Origin: HXMU1420-13 sp965601825
GTDB lineage: Bacteria; Bacteroidota; Rhodothermia; Balneolales; Balneolaceae
Direction of reading: 5' to 3'
Length of the DNA stretch: 64,000 nucleotides
Assembly (NCBI GenBank): GCA_965601825.1
Contig: OZ271839.1
Span: 3,162,001 to 3,226,000 of the forward strand
Both the position numbers and the translations under genes were made by a program. Within the stretch, counting starts at the first letter, position 1. Every line of letters starts with the position of its first letter. A model generated the notes under the pieces. The model worked only from the letters and a program-made list of their open reading frames with translations, made no database searches and had not been told where the DNA came from. Shown one piece after another: positions 10,607 to 20,989 of this stretch.

Positions 10607-11298
10607 AGCAAATCTCTAACATTCGACTTGTAATAATTCCCAACGGGAATTTCATGTTCACCTATTTGGATGATGTTTCCTTCAATCACATCAATGTGTT
10701 TCTTAGCTACCACAAATGATTTGTGTACCTGTATAAAGTCATCATCATGAATACCCTGCGTTAAATCTGAAATCTTCTCCCGAACGGTAATCTTTTGATC
10801 TTTTAAGTACACCTTGGTGTAGTTACCCGAAGACTCCAAATATAGAATATCATCAATATCAACCTGACTATATCGTTTGTTCTCTCGAAGAAAGATTGTT
10901 TTTGATTTCTCTTGCGATTCTGAGCTCTGATTGGATGTTGGTTGTTCTTGATTTTTTACCGCTTTGTTGACTGCTTTAAGAAATCGCTCAAAACTAAAAG
11001 GCTTCAAAAGATAATCGGCGATATTTAACTCGTACCCTTCCAATGCATGTTCCTGGTAAGCAGTGGTTACAATCACTTTAGGTGGATTTGTAAGCGTTCT
11101 TAAAAACTCAAATCCTTTCAACATGGGCATATTCAGATCCAGAAAAATTAAATCCACAGAATTGGAGTTCAAATATTCAATAGCTTCCAATGCATCGTAG
11201 CAATTCTTTTCCAGCTTCATATTCTGAAGTTTGTCACAGTAACCTTTGATGATATCGTGGGCTACATATTCATCATCTATGATAATGTACCTTATCAT
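10603..11298 (-). CDS. LytTR-family response regulator
   Basis: Residues 1-120 are a receiver domain with acidic residues D8/D9 and phospho-acceptor D54 in LIFLDLNMP. A Ser/Gln-rich linker follows. Residues about 135-231 are a LytTR DNA-binding domain (ILYLESSGNYTKVYL, VHKSFVVAKKHID). Its start overlaps the stop of the kinase gene upstream by four bases, so the pair forms one operon. Such pairs usually control one or a few nearby targets; the divergent ABC transporter is the natural candidate, by position only. Confidence 0.95.
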   Translation of the reverse strand: MIRYIIIDDEYVAHDIIKGYCDKLQNMKLEKNCYDALEAIEYLNSNSVDLIFLDLNMPMLKGFEFLRTLTNPPKVIVTTAYQEHALEGYELNIADYLLKPFSFERFLKAVNKAVKNQEQPTSNQSSESQEKSKTIFLRENKRYSQVDIDDILYLESSGNYTKVYLKDQKITVREKISDLTQGIHDDDFIQVHKSFVVAKKHIDVIEGNIIQIGEHEIPVGNYYKSNVRDLL

Positions 11299-12086
11299 TT
11301 TGCCTGAATAGTTAGCTTAGCCTTGTAGATATCATCCTGAGCTTCGAACAAAAACTCATGGTTTTTTGGATACACTAATTGAAGCCTTTTTCTAAGGTTT
11401 GTTAATCCAATTCCGGTGTTTTCGTCAATACTATTAGCATCGAAATTGTTGGTCACGCTAAAGTGTAAGTCCCCTTCTTTCAATGAGAGATCGATATGAA
11501 CAAATGCATCTTTCCTCAGGTTTTCAACTCCATGCTTAAATGCATTTTCAATCAAATTGATAAACATTAGAGGCATTACTTCAAATTCAGGATCATCCAC
11601 AAAACAAATGAATCGAACATCAATTTCCTTGTGATAACGCATTTTGTGTAGCTCAATAAAGGTGTTGATGTAATCAATTTCCTCTTGAATAGTCACCCAG
11701 TCATTCTCCCCTTCATAGATGCTGTATCGCATCATATCCGAAAGTTTAAGTATCAGGTTTTTCGCCTTTTCAGGATCAGTATCAACCGTACCGTATAAGT
11801 TGTTAAGCATATTGAAAAAGAAATGTGGACTCACCTGACTTTGAAGATGCTGCAACTCCGTTCTTTTCTGTTCTGTTTTCAGAGTGATCACTTGTCTCCT
11901 CTGCCTCACAATCCATGTGATAGCCCAAAAGATCATCACTATACAAAAAATAAAAACAGTGAATGAGTAATACGGTTCTACTGCCTCATCTTCGGTGTAC
12001 ATAAAAACAATGCCACCACCCAACAGTATTATCCAGAACGCATACTTCTGAATCCAAGGAAATCGTGTATTTATTTTCTCAAACAT
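11295..12086 (-). CDS. LytS/YehU-type sensor histidine kinase
   Basis: Two hydrophobic helices (about residues 15-30 and 42-60) form a minimal membrane sensor with almost no periplasmic loop. The His_kinase (PF06580-type) box reads LQSQVSPHFFFNMLNNL, with phosphorylated H88. The ATPase domain follows, with the N-box in LIENAFKHGVE and the G-box in GIGLTNLRKRL. It is co-transcribed with the LytTR regulator. The short membrane part suggests sensing in or near the bilayer, or through a partner such as an ABC transporter. Confidence 0.94.
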   Translation of the reverse strand: MFEKINTRFPWIQKYAFWIILLGGGIVFMYTEDEAVEPYYSFTVFIFCIVMIFWAITWIVRQRRQVITLKTEQKRTELQHLQSQVSPHFFFNMLNNLYGTVDTDPEKAKNLILKLSDMMRYSIYEGENDWVTIQEEIDYINTFIELHKMRYHKEIDVRFICFVDDPEFEVMPLMFINLIENAFKHGVENLRKDAFVHIDLSLKEGDLHFSVTNNFDANSIDENTGIGLTNLRKRLQLVYPKNHEFLFEAQDDIYKAKLTIQAK

Positions 12087-12292
12087 GGGTCAAAGGTAAA
12101 GAAGCCTGTATCTCAACCCAAAGTTCTTGATGAACAATAGATTTTCGAATACAAACAATGTCCTTTCTGTGATGTAATGAGTTCACGTCTGCTAAACACA
12201 CGTTTATCGCTCATTTGATGCTATGTAAACCGAAAGATGCATAGTCATTTATTTCTTCTCTGATATTCGGCCCAACATAAATCAAAGAGGCT

Positions 12293-13162
12293 ATGAATAC
12301 ACTTTCAATTAAACATCTTACAAAAACTTATTCCAACGGGGTAAAAGCTCTGAACAACGTTTCACTTGAAATCAATAACGGATTATTCGGGCTACTCGGT
12401 CCTAATGGCGCCGGCAAATCAAGTCTGATGAGAACCATCGCTACCTTACAGCAAGCTGATTCAGGTTCCGTATTTCTGAATGATATGGATATCGAGAAAA
12501 ATCCACATGAGGTAAGAAAATTATTGGGGTATCTGCCTCAGGACTTCGGAGTGTATCCGAATATATCTGCAGAGGTTTTGCTCAATCATTTTGCAGTATT
12601 GAAAGGAATTACCAAAAGAAAAAAGCGCAAAGAACTGGTGGATCATCTCCTACAGCAAACCAATTTGTATCAACACCGCAAGAAAAAGCTGGGTGGATAT
12701 TCGGGCGGAATGAAACAACGTTTTGGTATTGCTCAGGCTTTACTCGCTAATCCAAAACTTATCATTGTTGACGAGCCCACAGCCGGACTTGATCCTACCG
12801 AGAGAAATCGGTTTCACAACTTACTGAGTGAATTAGGAGAAGATTCGATCGTCATTCTTTCCACACATTTTGTGGATGATGTAAAAGAATTGTGCACCAG
12901 TTTGGCCATTTTAAATAATGGTCAATTACTATGGAGTGGGAGTCCAGAGCGAGCCATTCTGGAAATCGAAGGAAATGTGTACTCCAAACAAATTAAGAGG
13001 AATCAGATTCAGGATTACAAAAATGAATTCAAGGTAATAGCTGAACAACTGTTCCGGGGGAAACCACTGATCTATATCTATTCAGAATCTGATCCAGGCA
13101 AGAATTTCATTCCGATTCAACCCGATCTCAATCACGTTTATTTCTCCAGGGTTCACTCCTGA
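12293..13162 (+). CDS. ABC transporter ATP-binding protein
   Basis: A standard ABC ATPase of 289 residues: Walker A GPNGAGKSS at about 36-44, signature LGGYSGGMKQRF, Walker B LIIVDEPTAGLDP and the switch histidine in LSTHFVDD. The C-terminal ~70 residues form an extra domain, as in ABC-2 exporters. The permease/peptidase fusion starts 41 bases downstream, and the two clearly form one operon. It is divergent from the kinase gene across 206 bases that should contain both promoters. Confidence 0.94.
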   Translation: MNTLSIKHLTKTYSNGVKALNNVSLEINNGLFGLLGPNGAGKSSLMRTIATLQQADSGSVFLNDMDIEKNPHEVRKLLGYLPQDFGVYPNISAEVLLNHFAVLKGITKRKKRKELVDHLLQQTNLYQHRKKKLGGYSGGMKQRFGIAQALLANPKLIIVDEPTAGLDPTERNRFHNLLSELGEDSIVILSTHFVDDVKELCTSLAILNNGQLLWSGSPERAILEIEGNVYSKQIKRNQIQDYKNEFKVIAEQLFRGKPLIYIYSESDPGKNFIPIQPDLNHVYFSRVHS

Positions 13163-13203
13163 TTCCCATAAACACAGAACTATCAGATTTTAAATCCACT
13201 GTT

Positions 13204-16200
13204 ATGTTTACCGAACTTTTTCTATTTGAATTGAAATTCAGAGCTCGCCGCATTGACACCTACTTCTATTTCCTTGCTGTATTCCTGTTTTCACTTATTG
13301 CCGTAGACTTCATTTTTGAAGGTGAACTTGGAGCCATGGCAAAAAACTCACCCGTTATTCTGGCCAGAACCATGGGCATCACAACCGCTCTACTTTTATT
13401 GATTGTCTCAATGATTTCAGGCACCGCTATCTTGAGAGATTTCAATAATAATACGCATACCCTTTTATTCTCTTACCCCTTTAACAAGATTGAGTATTTA
13501 TCCGGAAGGTTTCTGGGATCATTTCTTACGGTCTTACTAATCTTTATGGCTATGCCGGTTGGTATGATGTTATCACCCTTTCTACCCTGGCAAGATCCGT
13601 CCGACTTTCTGTCGTTCAATTTCGCAGCTTTCATTCAACCTTTTCTCTGGTTAGTAATTCCTACTTTGTTCTTCAGTAGTGCTCTTTTCTTTGTTACCGG
13701 TTTATTAACTCGAAAACTCTTACTGGTCTACATTCAGGCATTTTTCTTTCTATTGATTTATCTGATTGCCTTACGTTTTGCTGCCGGATCAGATGATTTA
13801 TTTATAACCACACTCATTGAGCCATTCACTTTTCAATCAGTTAGAATTGTCACTGCAACCTGGACTATCCTCGAGAGAAATACTTTGCTGGTTCCAATGG
13901 AAGGAGTTCTACTTGCAAATAGAATCCTATGGATGAGTCTGGCTACACTAACTTTGTTTATCGGCTATTTTTTCTTTCGGTTTGATACAGTGGCAGACTC
14001 GAGTAAGAAGAAAAAAACACTGAGCTATCCAACTGTTGTGACTCAGAATCAAACAACTTCTCTAAATAATACTGTTACTCCGACTTTTTCCGCTTATTCT
14101 GTCTTTTCGCAGTTCATCCATCAGATTTATTTCAATGTTCGCCTGATTGTATCCGAAGTTTCCTTTTGGGCCATTTTATTAATCGCAGTTGGAACTGTGG
14201 CCATCAATGGATTTAACATGGGCACTACTTTTGGTGTCGACAACATACCTGCCACTTATTTAATCATTGGTGAGCTGGTTGAACTGACGGTCATTTTCTT
14301 CTTTGGGATTATCCTTTTTTACTCCGGGGAATTGATCTGGAAAGAACGTGATGTTAATGTAAATTCACTCACTGACTCTCTCCCAACTCCAATCTGGGTT
14401 CTCGTAGGAAGTAAAGTTATTTCTCTTCTCTTTCTTCTTTCAAGTTTGATTGGAATGATGATTCTTTCAGGGGTGATTTTCCAGATTTATCACAATTATT
14501 TCGATTTCCAGCTCGATCTATATTTAACTGCATTCTACCTTGAAATCTTTCCATTTCTGATTCTGGTCACTGTTGTGAGTTTTATAGTTCAGATTATCAC
14601 AAATCATAAGTATCTGGCGCATATCATTACTGCATTCTTTTTAGTCTTTTCTACCATCGGATTACAACTAATGGGTTTTGGCCATCCCTTAGTCACTTTT
14701 GGCGGAACTTTGCTACCCACTTATTCTGATATGAATGGCTATGGCCATTTAATTGAATCTTTTCTGTGGATCAAGGTTTATTGGATATGCATCACATTAT
14801 TGGTTTTGGTTGTTGCAATTTCTCTATTTCCAAGAGGTATTGAATCAGGTCTTAAGAATCGAATCCGAGGTTTTTCGACCCACTTTAACCAACCTATGAG
14901 ATATACTGCTCTACTTCTATTACTGATTTTTATCGGTTCTTGTGGATATGTATTCTATCAGATAAATATTGAAAACGAGTACTTCAGCCAAAATGAAGAA
15001 TTGACCCTGAGAGCAGAATATGAAAGACAACTGAGCCCTTATATTCATTTTCCACAACCAGAAATGGAGTCGATAAATCTTCAGCTGGACATCTTTCCTG
15101 AAAATAGATCTTACCATTTGGATGGAACCTATAATTTGGTCAACACAACAGAATCTAAGATTGATACCCTTCTGATTCAGAAACTTCCAAATAGCCAGGT
15201 AAGTCTGCAGTTTCCAAATCAATCTGTCATTAAATCTATCGACAGTACTTACGCAGAATTTGGCTTTTACAAACTTGCCTTGAATCAACCTTTAAATCCC
15301 AAAGACGATATTCCATTAACTTTTAATCAGCAATTCAATTCAATCAATTTTACTACTGAGTTGAATCCGAATTTATTGGAAAACGGAACCCTAATTGAGA
15401 ACTACCAATTTCCAACCATTGGGTATATGGATGATGTCGAGATATCGGATCAGGCATTTAGAAATGAATTTAATCTGGGTGAAAAGGAACGAACCGCTGA
15501 TTTGGATCATCCTATTTACTCGCGAATTGGAAAAGCTGATGGCGATGGCGAGTACATCAATTTTGAGTTGATCGTTAGTACAGATTCAAGTCAGATTGCT
15601 GTAGCACCGGGGCAACTCATCAGAAACTGGAAGATGGAAGATCGAAACTACTATCACTATTCATCGGAACAGAAAATTTCAAATTTGTTCAGCATTGTTT
15701 CTGCCGACTACAAAAAAGTAACCTCAACTATTGAAATCCCAAATAACTCAGATACTCTGAAATCTGTAGAGCTTGAAATCTACTATCATGAGGGGCATGA
15801 GTTCAATTTGGAGAGTATGATGAATGGTATGGAAACTTCAATACAATACTTTTCAGAGCAATATTCACCATACCAGTTTAGTGATCTCAGGATCACTGAA
15901 GTTCCAATTTATCATGACAGAGCTCAGTCACTTCCAGGATTGATAACAAAAGCTGAAAATCTTGGTTTCACCTTGAATATATCTGACGATGAAACTCCTG
16001 ATCTTCCATTCTTTATCACAGCGCATGAAGTTTCGCATCAATGGTGGGGTGATCAGGTTAACCCAGCAAATGTTCAAGGACAAACCATGCTTTCTGAGAT
16101 GTTGGCTCAATATTCTGCACTTTGTGTTTTCAAACAAACCTTTCGAAAGGAATACGTTGATGAGCTATTAGCATGGAATATGCGCCAATATTTCAAACAG

Positions 16201-16830
16201 CGAGTACAGGAAGAAGTTGAAGAAATGCCATTGTTTTTAGTTGAATCCGGCCAGGATTACATTTATTACAGGAAAGGTCTAATTGTGATGCATGCATTTC
16301 AAGAGATGGTCTCTGAGGAAAATATTAATTATAAACTATCGGAATTCGTTGCAGATTGGAATTCGTTTGATGGCTTAAAATTTCATCAAGAAAATAGATA
16401 TCCAAAAAGTACTGATCTACTCGAATACTTCTATTCAATCACCCCTGATAGTTTAATGAATCAGGCAAAAAAACTATTCGAAGAAGTCATCATTTATGAT
16501 AATAGGGTTGAAAAAGCTACTTCTGAAGAAATAACAGATGAAAAATTCAGAGTAGTTGTTCAGCTTGGTTTAAATAAGTCTCGTGTTTTGGATCTTGAAA
16601 TCGAAGAAGAAATTGAATTTTCAAGACCATTGGAAATTGGTTTCTTTCAGTTGGATGAAAATGATAAGGAACTACTTATCGAAGTGAAGAACATTTCAGT
16701 TAATTCAGCAAATTATATATATGAGTTTTTTCTAGATCAGAAACCCGACTACATAATGTTGGACCCAAATCTAACATTGCTGGATAAAAACATACTAGAT
16801 AACAAAAAATCCGTCGATTTAAACCAATAA
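13204..16830 (+). CDS. ABC-2 permease fused to M1-type zinc peptidase domain
   Basis: Residues 1 to about 600 contain two sets of about six membrane helices (ABC-2 type, for example RTMGITTALLLLIVSMISGTA), and the region after about residue 620 is an exported beta-rich and gluzincin part. The zinc motif HEVSHQWWGDQ is followed 20 residues after its last His by a Glu in LSEMLAQY, the spacing typical of this permease/M1 family. The usual exopeptidase GxMEN motif is not seen; PGLITKAENLGF occupies that place. At 1208 residues it is full length for this family, which is known from Bacteroidota. It probably works with the upstream ATPase. Whether it moves peptides or acts as a membrane-linked protease is unknown. 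Confidence 0.9.
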   Translation: MFTELFLFELKFRARRIDTYFYFLAVFLFSLIAVDFIFEGELGAMAKNSPVILARTMGITTALLLLIVSMISGTAILRDFNNNTHTLLFSYPFNKIEYLSGRFLGSFLTVLLIFMAMPVGMMLSPFLPWQDPSDFLSFNFAAFIQPFLWLVIPTLFFSSALFFVTGLLTRKLLLVYIQAFFFLLIYLIALRFAAGSDDLFITTLIEPFTFQSVRIVTATWTILERNTLLVPMEGVLLANRILWMSLATLTLFIGYFFFRFDTVADSSKKKKTLSYPTVVTQNQTTSLNNTVTPTFSAYSVFSQFIHQIYFNVRLIVSEVSFWAILLIAVGTVAINGFNMGTTFGVDNIPATYLIIGELVELTVIFFFGIILFYSGELIWKERDVNVNSLTDSLPTPIWVLVGSKVISLLFLLSSLIGMMILSGVIFQIYHNYFDFQLDLYLTAFYLEIFPFLILVTVVSFIVQIITNHKYLAHIITAFFLVFSTIGLQLMGFGHPLVTFGGTLLPTYSDMNGYGHLIESFLWIKVYWICITLLVLVVAISLFPRGIESGLKNRIRGFSTHFNQPMRYTALLLLLIFIGSCGYVFYQINIENEYFSQNEELTLRAEYERQLSPYIHFPQPEMESINLQLDIFPENRSYHLDGTYNLVNTTESKIDTLLIQKLPNSQVSLQFPNQSVIKSIDSTYAEFGFYKLALNQPLNPKDDIPLTFNQQFNSINFTTELNPNLLENGTLIENYQFPTIGYMDDVEISDQAFRNEFNLGEKERTADLDHPIYSRIGKADGDGEYINFELIVSTDSSQIAVAPGQLIRNWKMEDRNYYHYSSEQKISNLFSIVSADYKKVTSTIEIPNNSDTLKSVELEIYYHEGHEFNLESMMNGMETSIQYFSEQYSPYQFSDLRITEVPIYHDRAQSLPGLITKAENLGFTLNISDDETPDLPFFITAHEVSHQWWGDQVNPANVQGQTMLSEMLAQYSALCVFKQTFRKEYVDELLAWNMRQYFKQRVQEEVEEMPLFLVESGQDYIYYRKGLIVMHAFQEMVSEENINYKLSEFVADWNSFDGLKFHQENRYPKSTDLLEYFYSITPDSLMNQAKKLFEEVIIYDNRVEKATSEEITDEKFRVVVQLGLNKSRVLDLEIEEEIEFSRPLEIGFFQLDENDKELLIEVKNISVNSANYIYEFFLDQKPDYIMLDPNLTLLDKNILDNKKSVDLNQ

Positions 16831-17055
16831 AAACAACTACGTTTGCTCTATAACTGATCTCAAACTTCGAAAAAAAAATGTTTGAACTTAATATGCGAAA
16901 ATCCTTTCACTAACAATCAGTTTATCGATTTATATATATTTTATTGTATAAAATTCCGCTTGTCAGATATTTAGTTTCAGATCATAATTTTGATGTAAGA
17001 AAATTTGATTAATTGTTAATCCTATGTATTAAACATAAACCAAATAATAACTGCT

Positions 17056-18498
17056 TTGAATTTACTTAAACTACCTTCTGCTATTTTCATAATCGTTTTT
17101 TTGATTTTGTCAGAAACATCACTTGCACAAGTAGATTCAAGTACCGGTCAGCAGCTTGACTCCCTCTTTTCAAAGTATGCTGAGCTAGGAATCTTCAACG
17201 GTGCAATTTTAATTGCTGAAGACAATGAAATACACTTAAAGAAAGGATATGGTTATGCGAACTACACATGGAATATTAAGAATGATGTAGATACAAAATT
17301 CCAGCTAGCATCGCTATCAAAGCATTTTACTGCAAACTGTATTATGCAGTTAAAGGAAAGAGAGTTAATAAATTTGGACGACAACCTAAGTATGCACCTT
17401 TCAGAATTTGAAGGTTCTGATGTTGGTAACTTAACTATCCATCAATTACTAAGTCATACATCAGGTATAAAACGAGATATTTTTGAGTTAGCTGAAGACT
17501 CACAAGTACATCAAATCGAGAGTGATATTTTTACCATTCTGAAAGAAAGTGAATTGCAGTTTGAACCGGGATCGAAATATAGTTATGGCAATGCTGGATA
17601 CTATTTATTAGCTAAAATTGTTGAAAGAAAGATGCAAATACCTTTTGGTGAAGCACTCCAAGAGTTGATTTTTGATCCAGCTGAAATGTCTAATTCCGGT
17701 TTTCATAACAAAAGCATTATTGTAGAAAATCTTGCAAGAGGTTATGAAGTAATGATTGATGAACGTGTTAACGGTTTGTTAGCCGATCCATCTGTCGATA
17801 TGGGTGCAAGTAGTGTTTATTCAACAGTAGAAGACATTTTTAAATACGAGCTTGCCTATCAAGGTAATGAAATGCTGAGTGATGCTTCGAAATCCTTAAT
17901 GGAAACGCCTGTAATGAGTAATTCGGGGTATGGGTGGAAATCCAATCTTGTTGGAAAAGATAGTGAAGGCAATAATTTATATATGTCATTTCATAATGGA
18001 GACTATGGTGGTTTTGCTACTCAATATTTACGTTATGGTCCTGATAAATTCACAATCGTAATGTTAAGTAATCAAGATGAATTACCCAGAACGGAATTAT
18101 TCAATCAGATTGTAACTATTGTAAATGGTGGTACTCCAAGACCCATCATTAAGAACAAACACAATCAAATCTATCGCGCAGTAATTAATGAAGATGTTGA
18201 AACAGCCATTGAGCTTGCGAATGATTTAAAAGCTACAGGGACTAATTACCCCCACCCTTTCCGGGTAAATTCATTAGGAAATATGCTTTTCAATGTTGGC
18301 CGATCTGAAGACGCTAAAAAAATACATCAATTAAATATTTCTTTGTATCCGGAAAATTTCATTGGATATGCAGCAATTGGATTGATTTTAAAAGCGGAAG
18401 GTGATTTGGATGGAGCAAAAGATTTGTTCAAAAAAATCTTAGAGTTCGACCCTAAAAATACATATGCAATTAGTTTTCTGGCAGATTTAGAAAATTAA
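17056..18498 (+). CDS. exported serine hydrolase (class C beta-lactamase-like) with C-terminal TPR
   Basis: A TTG start gives a good signal peptide ending at SLAQ. The beta-lactamase/PBP fold is shown by S86-L-S-K89 (nucleophile and general base), Y177-G-N179 as the YxN motif, and FHNGDYGG as the HxG-like third motif. After about residue 390 come helical repeats (IHQLNISLYPENFIGYAAIGLILKAEGDLDGAKDLFKKIL) of TPR type. This arrangement matches a common family of secreted esterases or D-amino-acid peptidases, not true beta-lactamases. A SRPBCC gene follows 26 bases downstream. Confidence 0.88.
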   Translation: MNLLKLPSAIFIIVFLILSETSLAQVDSSTGQQLDSLFSKYAELGIFNGAILIAEDNEIHLKKGYGYANYTWNIKNDVDTKFQLASLSKHFTANCIMQLKERELINLDDNLSMHLSEFEGSDVGNLTIHQLLSHTSGIKRDIFELAEDSQVHQIESDIFTILKESELQFEPGSKYSYGNAGYYLLAKIVERKMQIPFGEALQELIFDPAEMSNSGFHNKSIIVENLARGYEVMIDERVNGLLADPSVDMGASSVYSTVEDIFKYELAYQGNEMLSDASKSLMETPVMSNSGYGWKSNLVGKDSEGNNLYMSFHNGDYGGFATQYLRYGPDKFTIVMLSNQDELPRTELFNQIVTIVNGGTPRPIIKNKHNQIYRAVINEDVETAIELANDLKATGTNYPHPFRVNSLGNMLFNVGRSEDAKKIHQLNISLYPENFIGYAAIGLILKAEGDLDGAKDLFKKILEFDPKNTYAISFLADLEN

Positions 18499-18524
18499 AG
18501 TTGAATTGAAAAATTCATTGGAAC

Positions 18525-18965
18525 ATGGGATTTCAGGAAATTGACAATCAGATTATTTGGAGAGTTCATTTTGCATCATCTATTGAGAAGGTTTTTGATG
18601 CGCTAACTACCAACGAAGGCCGAAAGAATTTCTGGGCAGAAGAAGCCCCTGAAAAAGATGGCTATATTGAATTCAACATTCTGAACTACCCAAAGTACAA
18701 GGCAAAAATTTTAAAAGTGGATTATCCTACTAGCTTTGAATTAGAATACTTTGGAACTGATGTCAACTTCAGTTTATCAAAAACAGCTGACAAGGGAACT
18801 GATTTATTATTAACCGCCGTGATACCAAATGATAGTGTAAAATATGAAATGACTGCAGGTTGGGTTTCCGTCCTATTGGCAATGAAAGCTGCAATCGATT
18901 TCGATGTAGATTTAAGAAACCATCATCCTAAAAGAGTCTGGGATGAAGGCTTTGTTGATAATTGA
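18525..18965 (+). CDS. SRPBCC/AHSA1-like domain protein
   Basis: A 146-residue protein with the start of an AHSA1/START fold, IIWRVHFASSIEKVFDALTTNEGRKNFW, and the later helix VLLAMKAAIDFDVDLRNH. Proteins of this type bind small hydrophobic ligands or assist Hsp90-like partners. No signal peptide. It lies 26 bases after the serine hydrolase and is probably read on the same transcript. The ligand is unknown. Confidence 0.8.
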   Translation: MGFQEIDNQIIWRVHFASSIEKVFDALTTNEGRKNFWAEEAPEKDGYIEFNILNYPKYKAKILKVDYPTSFELEYFGTDVNFSLSKTADKGTDLLLTAVIPNDSVKYEMTAGWVSVLLAMKAAIDFDVDLRNHHPKRVWDEGFVDN

Positions 18966-19218
18966 ATGAAACTAATAGAATCCCTATTTGAGGAAACACT
19001 TTATCCGAAAAAGATGAGAACTGCGACTTTAAGATGCCGAGAAGCATCGTATTAAATTGATCTGAAAAACTCATACAATCCTGACTTTTTTATTAAGTAA
19101 TCACTTGACCTTAACAGTCTGTCATCTGCCCATGAAACTCAGCTATTTATCGAATTGAAATTGTCAAATAGATGAATTTTCGGAATTTCAGCATCAACAA
19201 TTCGTAAATCAATTATTC

Positions 19219-20871
19219 ATGCTGAAAAAGTTTTTAATCTTATTATTCCTATTTATGACCCCAATCCTTAATGCACAAACATTGGATACAAAAGCTATTG
19301 ACAAAATATTTGAAGCCTGGAACCAACCTAACGTACCCGGTGCTTCATTAGGTATTTTTGTTGATGGCAAAATTGCTTATTCAACAGGCTATGGGTTGGC
19401 AAATTTAGAAAGCAATATTCCGAATGAAGCAAATACCGTATTTAGAATTGGCTCAACTTCTAAACAGTTTACTGCTGCTTGTATCTCACTTCTTGCCGTT
19501 CGGGAAGAATTAAATCTGGATGACACTCTCAAGTCAATATTTCCTGAATTTCCAGACTATGCCAGTGAAATTACTATAAGGCACCTTTTTCATCATACCA
19601 GTGGAATTAGGGATTATTTGCAGCTGGCATATTTAAAAGGTTTAGGTGATGATGACTTTTATACCGACAAAGACATTATGAATTGGCTGACGAATCAGTC
19701 TGAGTTGAACTTTCAGCCGGGTGCTGAATATCTCTATAGTAATTCCGGGTATTGGCTACTCGGTCAAATAGTCGAAAGAGTTTCGGGCATAAATATGGCA
19801 GAATTTGCGCATAAAGAAATCTTCGGCCCACTTAGGATGACGAATACACACTTCCATAATGATAATAGTCGAGAAGTTAATAATCGAGCTTTAGGCTATG
19901 TTCCAATTGATGAAGCCAATTTTCGTATCAGTATGACAAACCTTGAAATGATAGGTGATGGAGGTATTCTCACAACTATCAACGACATCAAAAAGTGGGA
20001 TGATGAATTTTATCAGCGTAACGTATTATCTGACGAATTTTGGAATTTGATGACAGATTTTGGTCACCTTAATAATGGTGATGATTTAGACTATGCCGGT
20101 GGGTTGATTATTGGCAATTATCGAGGACAAAAAACAATTAGTCACGGTGGAGCATTTGTTGGTTTTAGAGCAGAATTCATTCGATTCCCTGATCAAAAAA
20201 CCTCAATAGCAATTTTTACCAACCGAGGTGATGCAGCACCATGGGATATGGCATTTCAGGTAGCTGATATTGTACTTAAGGTTGAATTGGAAAATATCGA
20301 AACGGTTGAATCTTCAATTCCGGTGAACGCAGAGGTTGACGAGTTTTCGCTGGATCAGATTTCTGGAGATTATGAAATTGAACCTGGAATTAACCTTAGT
20401 TTTACTGCTAATGGAGAGTCATTGGATGTGATCCAAACATGGAATAATGTGAACTATACTATTATTAAATCAGAAGGAAATACTTTCAAAATGACTGATA
20501 ATTCTGATTTTACCTTTTCCTTCTCAAATCTCGATAACAATAAAACTCAAACTTTGACAATTCAACGAGCTGGAATTCCGACTGTTGCTAACAGAACAAT
20601 AATTTTCGATGCCTCTTCTATTGACCTATCACAGTTTCTAGGTAGTTATTTCAGTAAGGAACTAGAGATTACATATCATTTTGAATTAAACAATGGATCC
20701 TTACAACTTCGATTAGGCAATCAATCTTCAACTATTGATACTCACTTTATAGACAAATCCACCATTTCTACTCAATTTGGTCAAGCCAGATTTGTTCATG
20801 AGAGTAATAACATCGTGGGATTTGAATTAGAATCAGGCAGAGTTCAGAATCTGAAGTTCACAAAACTCTAG
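19219..20871 (+). CDS. exported serine hydrolase (beta-lactamase/PBP family) with C-terminal beta domain
   Basis: Signal peptide ending at LNAQ. The catalytic motifs are S79-T-S-K82, Y173-S-N175 and SHGG (third motif). After about residue 370 there is a beta-rich C-terminal region of about 180 residues, as in many Bacteroidota penicillin-binding-protein-like hydrolases. The enzyme should act in the periplasm or outside the cell on an ester or D-peptide. It is the second of three paralogous serine hydrolases in this 15-kb stretch. They share motifs but differ in their C-terminal appendages. Confidence 0.9.
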   Translation: MLKKFLILLFLFMTPILNAQTLDTKAIDKIFEAWNQPNVPGASLGIFVDGKIAYSTGYGLANLESNIPNEANTVFRIGSTSKQFTAACISLLAVREELNLDDTLKSIFPEFPDYASEITIRHLFHHTSGIRDYLQLAYLKGLGDDDFYTDKDIMNWLTNQSELNFQPGAEYLYSNSGYWLLGQIVERVSGINMAEFAHKEIFGPLRMTNTHFHNDNSREVNNRALGYVPIDEANFRISMTNLEMIGDGGILTTINDIKKWDDEFYQRNVLSDEFWNLMTDFGHLNNGDDLDYAGGLIIGNYRGQKTISHGGAFVGFRAEFIRFPDQKTSIAIFTNRGDAAPWDMAFQVADIVLKVELENIETVESSIPVNAEVDEFSLDQISGDYEIEPGINLSFTANGESLDVIQTWNNVNYTIIKSEGNTFKMTDNSDFTFSFSNLDNNKTQTLTIQRAGIPTVANRTIIFDASSIDLSQFLGSYFSKELEITYHFELNNGSLQLRLGNQSSTIDTHFIDKSTISTQFGQARFVHESNNIVGFELESGRVQNLKFTKL

Positions 20872-20952
20872 GCTATTAGCCTTGCCAGAGTATTAATAAG
20901 AGGATATAAGGTTCCTCAATACTAGCTATAGGAATAAGCTATCATAAAATTA

Positions 20953-20983
20953 TTTGTATGTACAAACATTATTTATACATTTG
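20953..20983 (+). promoter_or_regulatory. Bacteroidota-type promoter with overlapping palindrome before marR
   Basis: TTTG at 20953-20956 is followed after 19 bases by TACATTTG at 20976-20983, an exact fit to the Bacteroidota TTTG-N19-TAnnTTTG consensus. The upstream element is inside the inverted repeat TTTGTA-TG-TACAAA (20953-20966), a plausible operator for the MarR protein encoded just downstream. Transcription would start within a few bases of the ATG at 20990, so the mRNA may be nearly leaderless. Confidence 0.6.
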
Positions 20984-20989
20984 GTCGTG

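Noticed and set aside
14920..15288. Antisense frame within the ABC/M1 gene
   Set aside because: Shadow frame; the plus strand encodes a continuous known family here.
17056..20871. Serine hydrolases as antibiotic-resistance beta-lactamases
   Set aside because: Motifs are shared with many esterases and peptidases, and appendages and context do not fit a resistance cassette.
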